Positions 25,669 through 34,427 of a stretch of 64,000 bases of DNA are shown piece after piece. Origin of the DNA: an uncultured Bacilli bacterium (GTDB taxonomy: Bacteria; Bacillota_I; Bacilli_A; RF39; UBA660); contig CAKOSH010000002.1 in assembly GCA_934102215.1 (NCBI GenBank), forward strand, positions 127,011-191,010, written 5' to 3'. The notes beneath the pieces were generated by a model, which saw nothing but the letters and a program-made list of their open reading frames with translations, did not search any database and was not told where the DNA came from. Within the stretch, counting starts at the first letter, position 1. Each line of letters opens with the position of its first letter. Position numbers and translations under genes: made by a program.

Positions 25669-26349
25669 ATGATAGAGAAAATATTAAATAAGTTTTTTAA
25701 AAATGATGATGTATTTTTTATTGGAAGTACAGATATACTTCCACCACCACTAAAGAAAGACATTGAAGAAGATTTAGTTCGTAAAAGTAATATGGGAGAC
25801 TTAGATGCTCGTAATAAACTGATTGAACATAATTTAAGATTAGTTGTGTTTCTTGCAAAAAAATATGATACTACTATGTATGATTTAGAAGATTTAGTTA
25901 GTATAGGAACAATAGGTCTTATCAAAGGAATTAAAACATATAAACTTGATAAAAATATAAAACTAGCTACATATGCATCAAGATGTATAGATAATGAAAT
26001 ATTAATGTTTTTAAGAAAAAATAAAAGAAGAACCAAAGAAGTAAGTTTTGAAGATTCAATTAATTTTGATAGTGAAGGTAATGAACTTAAAATAGAAGAT
26101 GTTTTTGGTACTGAAGAAGATATTGTTCATAAGTCAATAGAGTGTCAAGAAGACAAAACTATTTTAGTAGAAGAGATTAAAAACTTAGATGATAGAGATA
26201 GAGAAATAATAGAATTTAGATATGGACTTGGTGGACATAAGGAATTAACACAAAAAGAACTTGCTGATAAATTATCTATTTCACAGTCATATATATCAAG
26301 AATTGAGAAGAAAGTTATTAAAAAGTTGAAAAATCTTATGAAAATATGA
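25669..26349 (+). CDS. sigE: Sporulation sigma factor E (pro-form)
   Basis: Mother-cell-specific sigma factor. The N-terminal ~20-30 residues (MIEKILNKFFKNDDVFF...) are the pro-sequence. Region 2 follows with NLRLVVFLAKKYD, DLVSIGTIGLIKGIKTY and ATYASRCIDNEILMFLR, the latter being the signature of SigE/SigK. Region 4 ends in the helix-turn-helix TQKELADKLSISQSYISRIE. ATG 25669 follows GGAGGG; longer in-frame openings overlap spoIIGA and are rejected. Confidence 0.95.
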   Translation: MIEKILNKFFKNDDVFFIGSTDILPPPLKKDIEEDLVRKSNMGDLDARNKLIEHNLRLVVFLAKKYDTTMYDLEDLVSIGTIGLIKGIKTYKLDKNIKLATYASRCIDNEILMFLRKNKRRTKEVSFEDSINFDSEGNELKIEDVFGTEEDIVHKSIECQEDKTILVEEIKNLDDRDREIIEFRYGLGGHKELTQKELADKLSISQSYISRIEKKVIKKLKNLMKI

Positions 26350-26370
26350 AAAAATCATTTCATATTTTTT
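26342..26370 (+). terminator. Intrinsic terminator after sigE
   Basis: A 10-bp stem AAATATGAAA/TTTCATATTT overlapping the sigE stop, with a T-run. It separates spoIIGA-sigE from the next genes, unlike Bacillus, where sigG follows directly. Confidence 0.8.
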
Positions 26371-26378
26371 AATTTATC

Positions 26379-26408
26379 TTGTTTTTTAGTATTTAATTGT
26401 GATAAAAT
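26379..26408 (+). promoter_or_regulatory. Promoter of the three-gene insert between sigE and sigG
   Basis: TTGTTT (26379-26384), 18-base spacer, TAAAAT (26403-26408). A vegetative-type match; a sporulation-type promoter cannot be excluded. Confidence 0.45.
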
Positions 26409-26447
26409 ACTTTTAGTATAGACATAAAAGGAATTGGAGGAATATGT

Positions 26448-28118
26448 ATGTCAAATAATTATGAAGATTATGGCTATGAAGATAGTTATGATGATGATGA
26501 CAAAGGTAGTGTCATTAGAAAAAGAATACTTATTATTGTATTAATCATTATTGCTATATTATTAGTTATATTCTTGTTAAAGAGTTGTGGTAAAAAGAAA
26601 CCAAATGATACACCAACTACTACTAAGGCTGTATTTGTCTATGAAGATGTACTTTTAGAAGCAGGAAAGAAGTATTTTGATAATAATACTAATGAACTTC
26701 CTAAATCTATTGGTGAGTGTGTTAATGTTGATTTGAAAACATTAGTAGATAGAGGTCTTGTTAATCCAGATGAATTCAGTAAGTGTAATAATGAAACAAC
26801 TATTGTTAAAGTATGTAGACTTGAAAATGAAAAATTACATTTTGTACCTTGGTTAGTATGTACTGACAAAGAATCTGATAAAGAGTATGATGAATCTAAA
26901 GAAGGAACAATAAATGATGTTGTTGCTGATAAATCATATATCGATTTTAGATATTTACCTATGGTACTTAAGAAAGGTGATCAAAAACTTGGTAAAGAAG
27001 AAGAATTATGGAAAGAAGATATCAAGTATGATGCTTATAAGACAATAAGTACTACTACTTACTACAGATATAAGGATCAACAATTCAAATGGAATTTAGT
27101 TGATAAGATATATTATACAAGTACTGGTACTAAAACTAATGCAAGTGATGTAAAAGAATATTATACTTCTTCACCAGCAAGTGGATATGATAAGAATAGT
27201 GATAAGGCTACTGCTTATAAGTGGTATACTACTACAGAAGGAACAAAAGAATATTATATGAAAGATGGAAAGAAATCATATAGTGTTACTGCTCCTAGTG
27301 GATATCCTAATAAAGATATGAGTAGTGAAAAGATTGCTTATGAAAGAAGCTATCCAGTTAAACATTATTACGCTTGTGTTACTAGTGATGGAAGATATAC
27401 TAAATATTCACTTGATAAGTGTGGTACTGGTGATAGTAAGAACTATCCTAAACAAACTGATGAATTTGATTCTTGTACAGAGAAAAGTAATCCATCAGCA
27501 CAAGAAGTTGTTAATGGAAAAGAGGCTGCTAAAATTGGTAGATGTGTTGTAAGTAGAAATACTACTGCTTGTACATCTAATGAAAAATATACTTGTGTTA
27601 AAATGGCTGCTTATTATTGGTATAAAGTAAGTGGTGGAACTAGAAGTTATTATCCATCAGGAAAAGATAATTCAAATTTAGAAAAGGTATATTATACTGA
27701 AGCACCAGTAAAAGATGCAATTAAAGATGAAAGTACTAAGGCTACTGCTTATAAGTGGTATAAAGAAGGTGCTAAGAGAACTAGCGATTATAGTGCTACT
27801 GCTCCTAAAGGATATCCTGATGCAACTAAGACTAGTGATTCAAGATGGACAGAATTTACTTCATGGAGTGCTAAAAAACCAGCATCAGCTAGTTATAGAA
27901 AAATAGAAAGTAAAGTTAAAGTTAAATTACAAGAAATTCAAGGTACTAATGAAAGTAGTTTTGAAGATATTGGAACTGAATATGTGACACTTGAAGAAAT
28001 GATAAAAATATATACAGATAAAGGCTATAAAGTAGAAACATTAGATGATATAACTGCTAATGGAGAATTAAAATATAAAGTTAAAATGCTTATTAGAAAT
28101 AAAAAGGAGGCAAAGTAA
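26448..28118 (+). CDS. Membrane-anchored repeat surface protein, unknown function
   Basis: Acidic Tyr/Asp-rich N-terminus (1-22), one membrane helix (about 26-46), then a large extracytoplasmic part. Residues ~65-145 hold spaced cysteines in a layout like minor pseudopilin-type globular heads. Residues ~230-500 contain degenerate repeats with TAYKWY and APSGYP/APKGYP motifs, rich in Tyr, Thr and Ser, and several Cys. The C-terminus is basic. No sorting signal. The 3' end contains the AAGGAGG of the next gene, so the two are coupled. Function unknown. Confidence 0.6.
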   Translation: MSNNYEDYGYEDSYDDDDKGSVIRKRILIIVLIIIAILLVIFLLKSCGKKKPNDTPTTTKAVFVYEDVLLEAGKKYFDNNTNELPKSIGECVNVDLKTLVDRGLVNPDEFSKCNNETTIVKVCRLENEKLHFVPWLVCTDKESDKEYDESKEGTINDVVADKSYIDFRYLPMVLKKGDQKLGKEEELWKEDIKYDAYKTISTTTYYRYKDQQFKWNLVDKIYYTSTGTKTNASDVKEYYTSSPASGYDKNSDKATAYKWYTTTEGTKEYYMKDGKKSYSVTAPSGYPNKDMSSEKIAYERSYPVKHYYACVTSDGRYTKYSLDKCGTGDSKNYPKQTDEFDSCTEKSNPSAQEVVNGKEAAKIGRCVVSRNTTACTSNEKYTCVKMAAYYWYKVSGGTRSYYPSGKDNSNLEKVYYTEAPVKDAIKDESTKATAYKWYKEGAKRTSDYSATAPKGYPDATKTSDSRWTEFTSWSAKKPASASYRKIESKVKVKLQEIQGTNESSFEDIGTEYVTLEEMIKIYTDKGYKVETLDDITANGELKYKVKMLIRNKKEAK

Positions 28119-28121
28119 ATT

Positions 28122-30035
28122 ATGAATGAATTAAATACTTTGGAAAATAGATTAGATAACTTATTAGAACAATACGATTCACTTAATATTGATATTAATA
28201 CCATGGGCACAAGAGAGTTGAGTCAAATGATAGAGGCATTTGACTCAATCAAAGATGCTGTTTGGAGTTATGATGATAGTCATAATGAAAAAACTGATGA
28301 AGAAAGAGCAATTATTGATAGAATTACTGATGTTGCATATGAAAGAGTTAATGAAGCTAATAGAATATTAGCTGATAAAAATGCAAGGTATCTTGAAGCA
28401 GGTAGAGAAGTAATTGAAATAAGAAGAGAATTAAGAGAAATTCAAAAGAGAATAGAAAAGAATGAATCAATTGTTAATATTCAGAGAGGACCAGAATTAG
28501 AAAATTCTGAAAGTTTTATGAAATTATATAATGATTCATTAAAAGAACTTGAAAGTGATAAAGCAAGAGTTGCTGAATTAAATTCAAGAAAAGCAGAAAT
28601 GTATAGAACTATGAGAGATTTACAATATGGTAATAGTACTCCTAGTATGAAAGAGACTCGCGAAGAAGCACCAGTAGTAAATTCAACTCCAGAAATGAAT
28701 AATGAGTCTAAGCCTGCTGAAGAACTTCCAGAAGAGTTACCATCAGAATTAAATGAAACTCATGAAGAAGCTATATTAGATGGTCCAATTCCTGTTGCTG
28801 CAAGTGAAAAACCAGAAGAATTACCACCAGCATTAGATGCAATTCCTGAAGAACTTCCAGAAGAGTTACCTGCTGCTTTAGAAGAACCAAGTGAAAAATT
28901 AGAAGAACCAGTTGCTCCTTCTATTCCAACTGCAAGTGAATTAGGTGAAGAACCACTTCAAGAATTACCACCAGCTTTAGAAAATGAAAATGAAGAAGAA
29001 AAAGATACAACTGTTGTACCTGTTCCAGTAGGAAGTGAAATACCAGAAGAATTACCAGCATCTTTAGATGAAGCTCATGAAGAACTTCCAGAAGAGTTAC
29101 CTGCTGAAGAAACACCTGAAGAAGAAGAGGAAGAGGAAGTTGTTGCTGTTAAAAATGCAAAACCAAGTTTATGGAAGAAAATTGGTGATGCATTAAAGAA
29201 AGCTGCTGTATTCTTAGTAGCAGTTGCAACACTTGGTACTGCTTATCATACAGGTCATATTGATAGTGATATTCATAAATTAAATGATGCAGCTAACAGT
29301 ATTAATGATACATTAACTGATATAAATGAACGTGAAGATTTAGATCTTGATGAAGATGAAGAAAAAGATAAAGATAATGATGATGAAAAGACTGAAGATG
29401 AAGATAATACACTAAATAATGGTGGCGGAGGAAGTCACAATGGTGGAAACGGAAATGGTGGAAACGGAAATGGCGGTAATAATGGTGGTGGAAATAATAA
29501 CACAACACCTGAACCAGAACCAACTCCAACGCCAACGCCAACTCCAGAACCAACTCCTGCCCCAACTCCAACACCAGAACCAACTCCTACGCCAACACCA
29601 ACTCCTACACCAACGCCAACTCCAGAACCATCTAATGAAATAATTGGTGTACTTAATCCGGGAGAAGCAATTGTAGATAATGAAACTGGAAATAATATTT
29701 CTTATGATGGAACTATTTATGATAAAAATGGTAATGAAATTGGAAGTGCTGATGTAGATAAAGATGGAGATAAAACAATAGTTTCTAAAGACGATTTTAC
29801 TCCAGATCATACTCCAAGTGATACACCAAGTAATCCAAGTGATACACCAAGTAATGATAATCAATTCTTTGATCCAAATCTTAGTGAAGATGAAAATAAA
29901 GATTTAAATGATGCATTTGATGATTTCGATTATAATAATATTGATTTTAATACAATATTTAATACTGAAACAATAGATAATGCTAAAGAAGCAACAATGA
30001 GTGCTGCAACAAATTCTTACACTAGAGGAATGTAA
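28122..30035 (+). CDS. Membrane protein with coiled coil, ELPEELP repeats and Pro/Thr-rich stalk
   Basis: No family recognised. The layout is an N-terminal coiled coil (residues ~1-170), then an acidic repeat region (about 195-340) built on EELPEELP units. One membrane helix follows (about 358-376, AAVFLVAVATLGTAY), then an Asp/Glu-rich stretch, a Gly/Asn-rich linker, a TPEPTP repeat stalk (about 463-505) and an Asp-rich C-terminal domain. With no signal peptide, the coiled coil should be cytoplasmic and the stalk outside. The DNA repeats near 28700-29110 and 29510-29630 are slippage-prone. Starts at ATG 28122 after AAGGAGG. Confidence 0.6.
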   Translation: MNELNTLENRLDNLLEQYDSLNIDINTMGTRELSQMIEAFDSIKDAVWSYDDSHNEKTDEERAIIDRITDVAYERVNEANRILADKNARYLEAGREVIEIRRELREIQKRIEKNESIVNIQRGPELENSESFMKLYNDSLKELESDKARVAELNSRKAEMYRTMRDLQYGNSTPSMKETREEAPVVNSTPEMNNESKPAEELPEELPSELNETHEEAILDGPIPVAASEKPEELPPALDAIPEELPEELPAALEEPSEKLEEPVAPSIPTASELGEEPLQELPPALENENEEEKDTTVVPVPVGSEIPEELPASLDEAHEELPEELPAEETPEEEEEEEVVAVKNAKPSLWKKIGDALKKAAVFLVAVATLGTAYHTGHIDSDIHKLNDAANSINDTLTDINEREDLDLDEDEEKDKDNDDEKTEDEDNTLNNGGGGSHNGGNGNGGNGNGGNNGGGNNNTTPEPEPTPTPTPTPEPTPAPTPTPEPTPTPTPTPTPTPTPEPSNEIIGVLNPGEAIVDNETGNNISYDGTIYDKNGNEIGSADVDKDGDKTIVSKDDFTPDHTPSDTPSNPSDTPSNDNQFFDPNLSEDENKDLNDAFDDFDYNNIDFNTIFNTETIDNAKEATMSAATNSYTRGM

Positions 30036-30053
30036 TTAAAGGAGGAAAAAAGA

Positions 30054-30296
30054 ATGAATAATTTAACTAATCAAATTTTAGAACTTAAAAGTGGAAAACA
30101 ATACTTCATATTAAGACAAGCATCTTATAAAGGTACTACTTATTTTCTTGGTGCTTTAACTACACCTGATGGAGAAGATTTTACAAATGATTTTGCTTTT
30201 TTAGAAAAAGTAGATAAAGATGGTAAATTCTTTATTAAAGAAGTAACTGATAAAGATGTACTTGATGTACTTGCTAAAAATATAAAATTAGATTAA
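30054..30296 (+). CDS. Small protein, DUF1292-like, unknown function
   Basis: 80 residues, soluble, beta-rich (KQYFILRQASYKGTTYFLG, NDFAFLEKVDKDGKFFIKEV). The size and 'text the residue, then value' beta pattern recall DUF1292-type proteins, but the match is weak. A strong AAAGGAGG precedes the ATG. Third gene of the insert between sigE and sigG. Confidence 0.55.
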   Translation: MNNLTNQILELKSGKQYFILRQASYKGTTYFLGALTTPDGEDFTNDFAFLEKVDKDGKFFIKEVTDKDVLDVLAKNIKLD

Positions 30297-30300
30297 AAAG

Positions 30301-30331
30301 TGAATAAAAAATCAAGATTCCTTTCAATATA
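30301..30331 (+). promoter_or_regulatory. Candidate sigma-G/sigma-F-type promoter of sigG
   Basis: TGAATA at 30301-30306 equals the sigma-G -35 consensus. After 18 bases comes CAATATA (30325-30331), a partial match to CATACTA. The start would fall near 30338, inside the right arm of the hairpin. Confidence 0.45.
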
Positions 30332-30350
30332 TTGTTGAAAGGAATTTTTT
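30317..30350 (+). terminator. Terminator hairpin masking the sigG ribosome site
   Basis: A perfect 11-bp stem (ATTCCTTTCAA at 30317-30327 with 30335-30345), a 7-base loop and T-run, directly abutting the sigG ATG at 30351. The Shine-Dalgarno AAAGGA (30338-30343) is inside the right arm. Readthrough RNA would thus both terminate and hide the ribosome site. Confidence 0.85.
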
Positions 30351-31121
30351 ATGGCAAAAAATAAAGTAGAAATAACAGGTATTAATACAAGTAGTCTTAG
30401 AAGTCTTACACATGAAGAAATGATATTATTATTTAAAAGTCTTAAGAAAGGAGACTATGAAAGTAAAAGATTACTTGTAGAAGGTAATTTAAAATTAGTA
30501 TTAAGTATACTTAAAAGATATCAAAATAAATGTGATAACTTAGATGATTTATTTCAAATAGGAGTAGTTGGACTTATAAAAGCAGTTGATAATTTTGATT
30601 TAGATTTCAATGTTAGATTTAGTACGTATGCAGTATTTATGATTGAAGGAGAAATCAAAAGATATATAAGAGATAATAATCAAATAAGAATATCAAGAAG
30701 TATTAAAGACCTCGCATATCAAATAATAAATTATAAAGAAGAATGTATGCATAATAATAGTGTTTATCCATCTAATGAAGAAATATGTAAGAAATTTAAT
30801 ATAACAGATTATGAACTTTATATAGCACTTTCTTCTTTAGGAGAACCCATGAGTATATTTGAACCTATTTATAATGATGGAGGAGATACAATATATTTAT
30901 TAGATCAATTAGAAGACTCTAGTGTTAAAGATTTAGATAAACTATTATCATTGAAAGAAGCACTTAGTAAAATAAAAGATAAAGAAAGAACTATAATAAT
31001 GAAAAGATATTTCTATGGTATGAGTCAAAGTGAAATAGCGCGTGATCTTAGAATAAGTCAAGCACAAGTATCAAGAATAGAAAATAGTGCTTTAAATAGT
31101 GTTAAAAAATTAATAATGTAA
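30351..31121 (+). CDS. sigG: Sporulation sigma factor G
   Basis: Forespore late sigma factor. The N-terminus KNKVEITGINTS matches the SigG-specific NKVEICGVDTS box recognised by anti-sigma CsfB/SpoIIAB. Region 2 is NLKLVLSILKRY, DDLFQIGVVGLIKAVDNFDL and FSTYAVFMIEGEIKRYIRDN; FEPIYNDGGD is also characteristic. Region 4 ends SQAQVSRIE. 256 residues. The start is fixed by AAAGGA 8 bases upstream. Confidence 0.95.
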   Translation: MAKNKVEITGINTSSLRSLTHEEMILLFKSLKKGDYESKRLLVEGNLKLVLSILKRYQNKCDNLDDLFQIGVVGLIKAVDNFDLDFNVRFSTYAVFMIEGEIKRYIRDNNQIRISRSIKDLAYQIINYKEECMHNNSVYPSNEEICKKFNITDYELYIALSSLGEPMSIFEPIYNDGGDTIYLLDQLEDSSVKDLDKLLSLKEALSKIKDKERTIIMKRYFYGMSQSEIARDLRISQAQVSRIENSALNSVKKLIM

Positions 31122-31132
31122 TATAATTTAAT

Positions 31133-31363
31133 ATGAGATTATCAGAACTTCAAAAAAAGGATATTGTTAATATAAAAGATGGTAAAAAAATAGGTAAAAT
31201 CATTGATGTTTATTTTGATGAAACAAGTGGATATATGATTAAATTTATTATTGAAAAAACACATTTTGTTAAAAGTTTATTTTCAAATACAGATGAAATA
31301 GTAATTAAATTCAGTCAAATAAAGAAAATGGGAGAAGATGTAATACTTATAGATATATCTTAA
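31133..31363 (+). CDS. YlmC/YmxH-family PRC-barrel sporulation protein
   Basis: A 76-residue PRC-barrel protein (MRLSELQKKDIVNIKDGKKIGKIIDVYFDE, ending VILIDIS), the YlmC/YmxH family found near sigG in spore formers. Precise role unknown. No Shine-Dalgarno precedes the ATG. TATAAT lies 31122-31127, so a transcript would start at the ATG; otherwise it depends on coupling to sigG 11 bases upstream. Confidence 0.85.
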   Translation: MRLSELQKKDIVNIKDGKKIGKIIDVYFDETSGYMIKFIIEKTHFVKSLFSNTDEIVIKFSQIKKMGEDVILIDIS

Positions 31364-31378
31364 TAATTATGATATAAT
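31350..31378 (+). promoter_or_regulatory. lspA promoter giving a leaderless message
   Basis: TATAAT at 31373-31378 with a weak -35 TAGATA (31350-31355), 17-base spacer. The predicted start coincides with the ATG at 31386. Confidence 0.5.
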
Positions 31379-31385
31379 TTGAAAT

Positions 31386-31874
31386 ATGAAAAAGAAAAGT
31401 TTAATTGTATTAATTAGTGTATTAATGCTTATTGTTTTTGATCAAATAGTTAAATATTTAATAGTTAGAAATTTTAGTATAGGTGAAGAAAAGATATTAA
31501 TTGATAACTTTTTAAAGTTTATTTATATTAGAAATACTGGTGCTGCTTTTGGGATACTTAGTGGTAATATAGTATTTCTTATAGGAATCTCTTTGTTTTT
31601 AATATTTTATATAGTAAAAGAGATGAAAAAGAATATTGATAATAATTTATCACTTTTATCATTTAGTTTAATATTAGGTGGAGCAGTAGGCAATTTAATA
31701 GATAGAATATTTAGAGGATATGTAGTTGATTTTATATCATTTACATTATTTAAAAGAGAAATGTCTATATTTAATGTGGCAGATATGTATATAACAATAG
31801 GTGTTATATTACTTATTTATATTGTTTTAAAGGAAGGTAAGTATGAAAGAGTTAGTAGTAGAAAAAGAAGATGA
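31386..31874 (+). CDS. lspA: Lipoprotein signal peptidase II
   Basis: Four-helix membrane aspartyl protease that removes signal peptides from prolipoproteins (for example the PPIase at 14048). Catalytic aspartates lie in GNLIDRIFRGYVVDFI and NVADMYI. RNTGAAFGIL is also conserved. 162 residues. The C-terminus is basic. It overlaps rluD by 32 bases. Confidence 0.96.
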   Translation: MKKKSLIVLISVLMLIVFDQIVKYLIVRNFSIGEEKILIDNFLKFIYIRNTGAAFGILSGNIVFLIGISLFLIFYIVKEMKKNIDNNLSLLSFSLILGGAVGNLIDRIFRGYVVDFISFTLFKREMSIFNVADMYITIGVILLIYIVLKEGKYERVSSRKRR

Positions 31875-32742
31875 ATTAAAAAGATTAGATGTATTTTTAG
31901 TATCTAATCTTAATGAAAGTAGAAATTTTATATTAAAGAATATTAAAAATGGTAATATAACTGTTAATGATAATATTGTTAAAGGTGGATATAGTTTAAA
32001 AGAAGGAGATATTATTAAAATAAAGGATTTAACTGTTGATACTAGTGTTAAAGCAGAAGATATAGATATTAATATATTATATGAAGATGATGATATTATT
32101 GTTGTTAATAAGAAGAGTGGTATGGTAGTTCATCCAGGTAATGGTAATTATTCTAAAACACTTGTTAATGCTCTTATGTATCATACTGATGAGTTAAGTG
32201 ATGAAGGTGGAAGTGAAAGATGTGGTATAGTTCATAGAATAGATAAAGATACTTCTGGAATACTACTTATTGCTAAAACAAATAAAGCACATAGAATACT
32301 TAGTGAAGACTTTAAAAATAAAAATATTAAAAGAAAATATTTAGCACTAGTCTGGGGAATTATAGATGAATCTAAAGGTAAAATAAATGCTCCAATAGGT
32401 AGAAGTAAATATGATAGAAAGAAAATGGCTGTAACTGATATCAATAGTAAGAACGCTGTTACTAATTTCACTGTTCTTGAAAGACTTAATAATGCAACAT
32501 TAGTAGAATGTGTACTTGAAACAGGAAGAACACATCAAATAAGAGTACATATGGATTATATAGGACATCCTGTTGTTAATGATCCAACTTATGGTAAAAA
32601 GAAAATAATAAATGATTATGGACAAATGTTACATGCAGAATACTTAGGATTTAATCATCCAATAACAGGAAAGTTTATGGAATTTCAAGTTCAACCAGAA
32701 AAAGAATTCAATGAAATACTTGATATGTTTAGAAATTCATAA
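31843..32742 (+). CDS. rluD: RluD-family 23S rRNA/tRNA pseudouridine synthase
   Basis: N-terminal S4 RNA-binding domain (residues ~8-70) and catalytic domain with the motif HRIDKDTSGILLIAK holding the nucleophilic Asp near residue 134. LETGRTHQIRVH and GHPVVNDPTYG complete the RluA-type core. It follows lspA as ylyB does in Bacillus. The exact uridine target cannot be read from sequence. Confidence 0.93.
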   Translation: MKELVVEKEDELKRLDVFLVSNLNESRNFILKNIKNGNITVNDNIVKGGYSLKEGDIIKIKDLTVDTSVKAEDIDINILYEDDDIIVVNKKSGMVVHPGNGNYSKTLVNALMYHTDELSDEGGSERCGIVHRIDKDTSGILLIAKTNKAHRILSEDFKNKNIKRKYLALVWGIIDESKGKINAPIGRSKYDRKKMAVTDINSKNAVTNFTVLERLNNATLVECVLETGRTHQIRVHMDYIGHPVVNDPTYGKKKIINDYGQMLHAEYLGFNHPITGKFMEFQVQPEKEFNEILDMFRNS

Positions 32743-33205
32743 AATATACAGTACTCATTAATATAAAAGCATATATACTATATATAATATAAGGTACTAA
32801 GAAATAAGAAGATTTTTTAGAAATCTTTTTTGTTTCTAAGAATAAGAATATCGTACTTAACATTACAACAGTAGTAATCGCAAATCCTAAGAATGGACTC
32901 ATCAAATAGAAAAAGAAATACATAAATAATTCATTTGCTAAATAATTAGTAAGTAATATATAAAGATAATCTCTATTCTTAAATATATTTGTTTTCTTAG
33001 ATACAATAATTATAGAAATAGTATTAAGTATATAAATAATAAACCATATAATACTTATTAATTTACCATTTAAAACAAAGAAAGGTAATCTTAATAAATC
33101 ATAATATTCTTTATTAAATTTAAATATAAAACCACTAAGTAACCATAAAAACAATATAAAAATAAATAATAATATATCTTTAAAATACTTTTTAATTTTT
33201 ATCAC
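32729..33205 (-). CDS. TspO/MBR-family membrane protein
   Basis: 158 residues with five predicted membrane helices, the standard TspO size. Family features are the YYDLLRLPFFVLNGKLISI start of the second helix (Trp replaced), NELFMYFFF and the late PYIIYSIYAFI. TspO proteins bind tetrapyrroles or sterol-like ligands; the ligand here is unknown. The 3' end overlaps rluD by 14 bases convergently. Confidence 0.65.
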   Translation of the reverse strand: MIKIKKYFKDILLFIFILFLWLLSGFIFKFNKEYYDLLRLPFFVLNGKLISIIWFIIYILNTISIIIVSKKTNIFKNRDYLYILLTNYLANELFMYFFFYLMSPFLGFAITTVVMLSTIFLFLETKKISKKSSYFLVPYIIYSIYAFILMSTVYFMNF

Positions 33206-33265
33206 CTCTTTACTAATTGTATGTTTAATAGTAAAATATTATTATTGAAATGAAAGGGAATTAAA

Positions 33266-34399
33266 ATGAATATAAAAATAAATAAGAAAGATGATATCAT
33301 ATTAAAAATATTACATTATTTTATAACAGAAGAAGATTATAAACCTGTTATTATAAATGGTCTTGATAATGAAATATGGCTTGAAAATATGGAAAATGAT
33401 TTAAAACTTATTAGAATAAATACAAATTATATACATAATGAAGAACAATTTAAAAGTGATATATTTAAAGTAAAAACAATAATGAAAAGTATAAAAAGAA
33501 ATACATTATCATTTAAAATGACTACATTAAATTTACTTTTAGATACAGGAGAGAATGTAAGTATTAGTGATAATAAGAATATAGAAACTATTAAAATAGA
33601 TGGACTAGATGACTTTAAAAAGAATAAATTTGTTAAAGAATTTTTTCCTAAAGTTAAAGATACTAATTTTAGTAATAAAGTAGACCCTATTGAATTCTTT
33701 AAATTAACTGAAGATATGAATCAAAATACAATGAAGAAAGAAAAGAAATTAGAGAAGATATTTAGTCCTAAAAAACCAGTTGTTACTTATATATTAATTG
33801 TTCTTAATTTAATGGTATTCTTATATGGAGTACTTCATGGTAATGATGAATTAATTAATATGTTTGGTAATAATTATGAACTTGTTCAAAATGGAGAATT
33901 CTATAGATTACTTACTTGTATGTTTGTTCATGCTGATATAATGCATATATTATTTAATATGATTGCATTATATAGTATAGGTCCTGTTGTTGAAAGATAT
34001 TATGGTAAGAGTAAGTTCTTACTTATATATTTAGTAAGTGGACTACTTGGTAGTATATTTAGTGGAGTATTTATGACTGCTGATAGTATAAGTATTGGTG
34101 CTAGTGGCGCTATATTTGGATTACTTGGTAGTATATGTTATTTCACTTATTATTATAGAGCAACTTTACAAGGTATATTAAGAGGAAGTATAATGCCTGT
34201 TATAATTATAAATTTAGTAATAGGATTTTTATCATCAAGTATAGATTTAAGTGCTCATATAGGTGGACTAATTGGTGGAATACTAATTTCAATGGCAATT
34301 GGAATAGGGGACAAACATAGAAAAAGTGATCAAATAAATGGATTAATAGTACTAGTTCTTATGACTGTGTTCTTAATATATATGATGATGACAAAATAA
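33266..34399 (+). CDS. Rhomboid-family intramembrane serine protease
   Basis: The N-terminal soluble domain (about 165 residues) is like that of Bacillus GluP/YqgP. Six to seven membrane helices follow. The catalytic Ser is in GASGAIFG (near residue 280) and the His in AHIGGLIGG (near 331). HADIMHILFNMIALY carries the conserved His/Asn region. It cleaves membrane-protein substrates, which are unknown here. The start follows AAAGGGAA. Confidence 0.93.
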   Translation: MNIKINKKDDIILKILHYFITEEDYKPVIINGLDNEIWLENMENDLKLIRINTNYIHNEEQFKSDIFKVKTIMKSIKRNTLSFKMTTLNLLLDTGENVSISDNKNIETIKIDGLDDFKKNKFVKEFFPKVKDTNFSNKVDPIEFFKLTEDMNQNTMKKEKKLEKIFSPKKPVVTYILIVLNLMVFLYGVLHGNDELINMFGNNYELVQNGEFYRLLTCMFVHADIMHILFNMIALYSIGPVVERYYGKSKFLLIYLVSGLLGSIFSGVFMTADSISIGASGAIFGLLGSICYFTYYYRATLQGILRGSIMPVIIINLVIGFLSSSIDLSAHIGGLIGGILISMAIGIGDKHRKSDQINGLIVLVLMTVFLIYMMMTK

Positions 34400-34424
34400 A
34401 ACTGATCAAACGATCAGTTTTTAA
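34398..34424. terminator. Bidirectional terminator between rhomboid gene and lexA
   Basis: A 10-bp stem AAAACTGATC/GATCAGTTTT with a 4-base loop (34398-34421), A- and T-flanked. Confidence 0.88.
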
Positions 34425-34427
34425 ATG

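Noticed and set aside
29302..29864. Long minus-strand and alternate frames over the repeat region of 28122-30035
   Set aside because: They are low-complexity shadows of the Thr/Pro and Gly/Asn repeats, without ribosome sites.
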